From Acidobacteriaceae bacterium (GTDB lineage Bacteria; Acidobacteriota; Terriglobia; Terriglobales; Acidobacteriaceae): 6,876 nucleotides of DNA. Positions 5,363 through 6,876 of the stretch are shown here, one piece after another. Under the pieces are notes generated by a model. It had not been told where the DNA came from. It made no database searches and saw only the letters and a list, made by a program, of their open reading frames with translations. Positions within the stretch are counted from its first letter, which is position 1; every line of letters begins with the position of its first letter. The stretch lies in the NCBI GenBank assembly GCA_030040115.1, contig JASHUH010000361.1, forward strand, positions 1 through 6,876, in the 5' to 3' direction. Both the position numbers and the translations under genes were made by a program.

Positions 5363-6121
5363 TCAGCGGCTGGCGGCGTTCCCATACCAGTCGAGCAGCC
5401 GGACCTCAATCCCTGTGCCCTTCAGGTCGTCGGCGAAGCGCTGGATGTCCTGGCCGCGATAGTGGTACGGGATGGCGATTTTCGGCCGGAAGGCTTTGAC
5501 GGCCGCGGCGGCTTCGTCGGGGGTCATGGTGTAGGGCAGATTCATGGGGATGAAGGCTACGTCGATGTCGCGCAGGGCCCGCATCTCCGGCGTGCCCTCG
5601 GTGTCGCCGGCAAAGTAGAAGTTCTTGCCGCCGTATGAAAGGATGTAGCCGTTGCCGCGGCCCTTGGGGTGGTACGGTTCCCCGTTGGGCATCAGGTGCA
5701 CCATGTTGTACATGGGCACGGCGGTGATCGTCCACTGTCTCCACGTCATGCTTTGTCCATTGGCCAGGACGTGGGCTTGGGTCACCGTGCGCTGCACCGC
5801 CGCGGGAGCAACGATCTCGGTCCCTGGATCGCTCAATTTGGCGAGATACGCCGGATCCATGTGATCGCCATGGATATCCGTGATGAGGATCAGGTCGCCG
5901 GGGGGAAGACCGGCGATATTGGCCGGACGGGCAGGATCGATATAAATCCGGTCGCCGCCGGCCTCAATCATGGCGGCAGCGTGGTAGATGGGTTGAATCC
6001 GCACCGGTCCCGCGTTGGTGGGAAAAACTTGTACGGGAATGGGGCTGGCGAGCGCCGATGCGCCCGGCAGCACGAAAAGAAGCGACACCACTCCGGGGAA
6101 CCATCGGGGGGTGAATTGCAT
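5363..6121 (-). CDS. Exported metallo-beta-lactamase-fold hydrolase (UlaG-like)
   Basis: The protein has 252 residues from the ATG at 6121. The frame is open to an ATG at 6187, but the later start is preferred: it opens a clear signal peptide (MQFTPRW, hydrophobic 10-24, likely cut after ALA at 23-25) and has AGGA about eight bases upstream. The body is a compact metallo-beta-lactamase fold of the UlaG-like type. These enzymes bind one or two metal ions and hydrolyse esters, lactones or phosphodiesters. Visible motifs are the first strand and metal site LILITDIHGDHMD (77-89), giving D82, H84, D86 and H87; H151 in EPYHPKG as a possible ligand; NGYILSYGGKNFYFAGDT (157-174) with metal bridge D173; and IPYHYRGQ (217-224) with H220. 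The first position of the classical HxHxDH is aspartate here. Substrate is unknown; location should be periplasmic. It is divergent from the methyltransferase gene and convergent with the kinase-like gene. Confidence 0.9.
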   Translation of the reverse strand: MQFTPRWFPGVVSLLFVLPGASALASPIPVQVFPTNAGPVRIQPIYHAAAMIEAGGDRIYIDPARPANIAGLPPGDLILITDIHGDHMDPAYLAKLSDPGTEIVAPAAVQRTVTQAHVLANGQSMTWRQWTITAVPMYNMVHLMPNGEPYHPKGRGNGYILSYGGKNFYFAGDTEGTPEMRALRDIDVAFIPMNLPYTMTPDEAAAAVKAFRPKIAIPYHYRGQDIQRFADDLKGTGIEVRLLDWYGNAASR

Positions 6122-6238
6122 CTTCGTTTCCTGCCTCTCTGCGCGTGTTGGGCCCGCAGCGTGCGCACTCACGCCGGCCGATTTCATCGTCGCGCTACGA
6201 TGCCGGATGAGGTGAATGTATCAGTTTCAAACCGCACC

Positions 6239-6309
6239 CAGCATGGCTGCGGCGCTCGGCGGAGAACTCGATGGCGGGCTACTTCGGGGTCGCAGCATGG
6301 CCGCGGCGC
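6239..6309 (+). repeat. 17-base direct repeat in the divergent gap
   Basis: CAGCATGGCYGCGGCGC occurs at 6239-6255 and 6293-6309 with a single T/C difference, the copies being exactly 54 bases apart. It lies between two divergent genes. Both copies are also in frame with the methyltransferase and would encode SMAAA twice if translation began further upstream (ATG at 6216). It may be a regulator site or chance in GC-rich sequence. Confidence 0.35.
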
Positions 6310-6331
6310 GCAAATTTGGCGTCCGGGGCGG

Positions 6332-6337
6332 TACAAT
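6332..6337 (+). promoter_or_regulatory. Possible -10 box for the methyltransferase gene
   Basis: TACAAT matches five of six bases of the -10 consensus and lies 61 bases before the chosen ATG. No fair -35 is present at 16-18 bases. If it is real, the transcript would begin near 6344, after the upstream ATG codons at 6216, 6243 and 6297, which supports the start at 6399. Confidence 0.28.
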
Positions 6338-6398
6338 CGCGAACAGCGCAGGTTTTGACCCGATTCGCGCATTTCTCGTGCGAGGTCGCAGGATTCGG

Positions 6399-6876
6399 AT
6401 GGGCAAAACCCTTTCATCGGAAAGAGGCAAGGTCCTCGACGCTCTGTTCGAGGGGTATGCCGGCCCCACCTTTTCCATTCGCCTCTGGGATGGCTGGCAA
6501 TGGAATTCCGCCCGCGACGGCCCGCCGGCATTCACTGTCATTGTGGAAACGCCTCAAGCACTGGTTTCGCTGGCTGCTTCGCCGGACGAAGTGACGTTAG
6601 GCGAGGCCTTTCTCCGCCGCGACCTGGAGGTGGAAGGCGATATTTTTTCGGTGTTCTCAGTCGCCGAGCATCTGCTGGAGCGGCCGCGGTCGTGGCGGGC
6701 GCGGCTGGTGGAGAGATGGGCGGGCGCGATGGCCGGGGCCGGCCGCTGGCTCGAGCACGGAGCGCGCCACTCGCAGCGCAGAGACCGCGCTTCCATCGCC
6801 TACCATTACGATCAGCCGGTGGAGTTTTTCCAGCCATGGCTGGGTGAAACATTGGCCTACTCCTGCGCTTACTTCA
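6399..6876 (+). CDS. Cyclopropane-fatty-acyl-phospholipid-synthase-type methyltransferase, N-terminal part (partial at right edge)
   Basis: 159 residues are visible before the window ends. The N-terminal domain matches the segment that precedes the methyltransferase core in CFA-synthase-like proteins: TFSIRLWDGWQW (24-35), FTVIVETPQAL (45-55), LGEAFLRRDLEVEGDIFSVF (67-86). The block RDRASIAYHYDQPVEFFQPWLG (positions 128-149) and the final YSCAYF (154-159) are the characteristic entry to the catalytic domain. There these enzymes add a methylene or methyl group from S-adenosylmethionine to unsaturated membrane fatty acids. The SAM-binding motif lies beyond the edge. The ATG at 6399 is chosen because CAGGA lies about five bases before it and homologues begin near this point. 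The frame is open back to an ATG at 6216, which would add 61 unlikely-looking residues. It cannot be told apart from a related SAM-dependent methyltransferase of other specificity, so no symbol is given. Confidence 0.87.
   Translation, partial: MGKTLSSERGKVLDALFEGYAGPTFSIRLWDGWQWNSARDGPPAFTVIVETPQALVSLAASPDEVTLGEAFLRRDLEVEGDIFSVFSVAEHLLERPRSWRARLVERWAGAMAGAGRWLEHGARHSQRRDRASIAYHYDQPVEFFQPWLGETLAYSCAYF

Noticed and set aside
6271..6594. Overlapping open frames on both strands near the methyltransferase start
   Set aside because: The frame starting at 6399 gives the conserved CFA-synthase-type N-terminus; the others give low-information Arg/Ala-rich translations.

Overview
The window looks like ordinary chromosomal DNA of a GC-rich (roughly 60 % by eye) free-living bacterium. 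The gene mix is an exported GH115-type carbohydrate enzyme, a Gfo/Idh/MocA oxidoreductase, a long exported TPR protein, a cytidylate-kinase-like protein, an exported metallo-beta-lactamase-fold hydrolase and a cyclopropane-fatty-acid-synthase-type methyltransferase. It would fit a soil Acidobacteriota genome, but this is inference from gene content, not from a marker gene. I see no rRNA, tRNA, CRISPR array, insertion sequence or phage gene.

Layout. Bases 1-843 (minus) hold the N-terminal 281 residues of a secreted GH115-like glycosidase that runs off the left edge. A 223-base divergent gap carries a perfect TATAAT box and a small inverted repeat. Then comes a complete Gfo/Idh/MocA oxidoreductase (1067-2092, plus). 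It converges, with only 33 bases between, on an exported protein of about ten TPR repeats (2126-3289, minus). A divergent gap with two perfect hairpins and a 16-base direct repeat leads to a 96-residue cysteine-rich, probably zinc-binding protein (3520-3810, plus). This converges on a 96-residue, GTG-started, low-complexity basic protein (3969-4259, minus), with terminator-like hairpins between them. A 355-base divergent gap (4260-4614) follows. It contains four alternating GAAGG/CCTTC segments that could form mutually exclusive hairpins ahead of a GTG-started cytidylate-kinase-like gene (4615-5244, plus). That gene converges on an exported MBL-fold hydrolase (5363-6121, minus). Another divergent gap leads to a methyltransferase of the CFA-synthase type (6399 to the right edge, plus).

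Every adjacent pair is divergent or convergent, so each gene is probably its own transcription unit and no operon can be claimed. The only functional link I would suggest is the divergent GH115-like/oxidoreductase pair, which could belong to sugar or uronic-acid use. Four proteins have different starts from their longest open frame: the TPR protein, the MBL protein and the two small proteins. In those cases signal peptides and Shine-Dalgarno sites decide the start. I do not see a clear new multi-gene system. The most testable novelties are the possible attenuator-like leader at 4453-4614 and the two unassigned small proteins.
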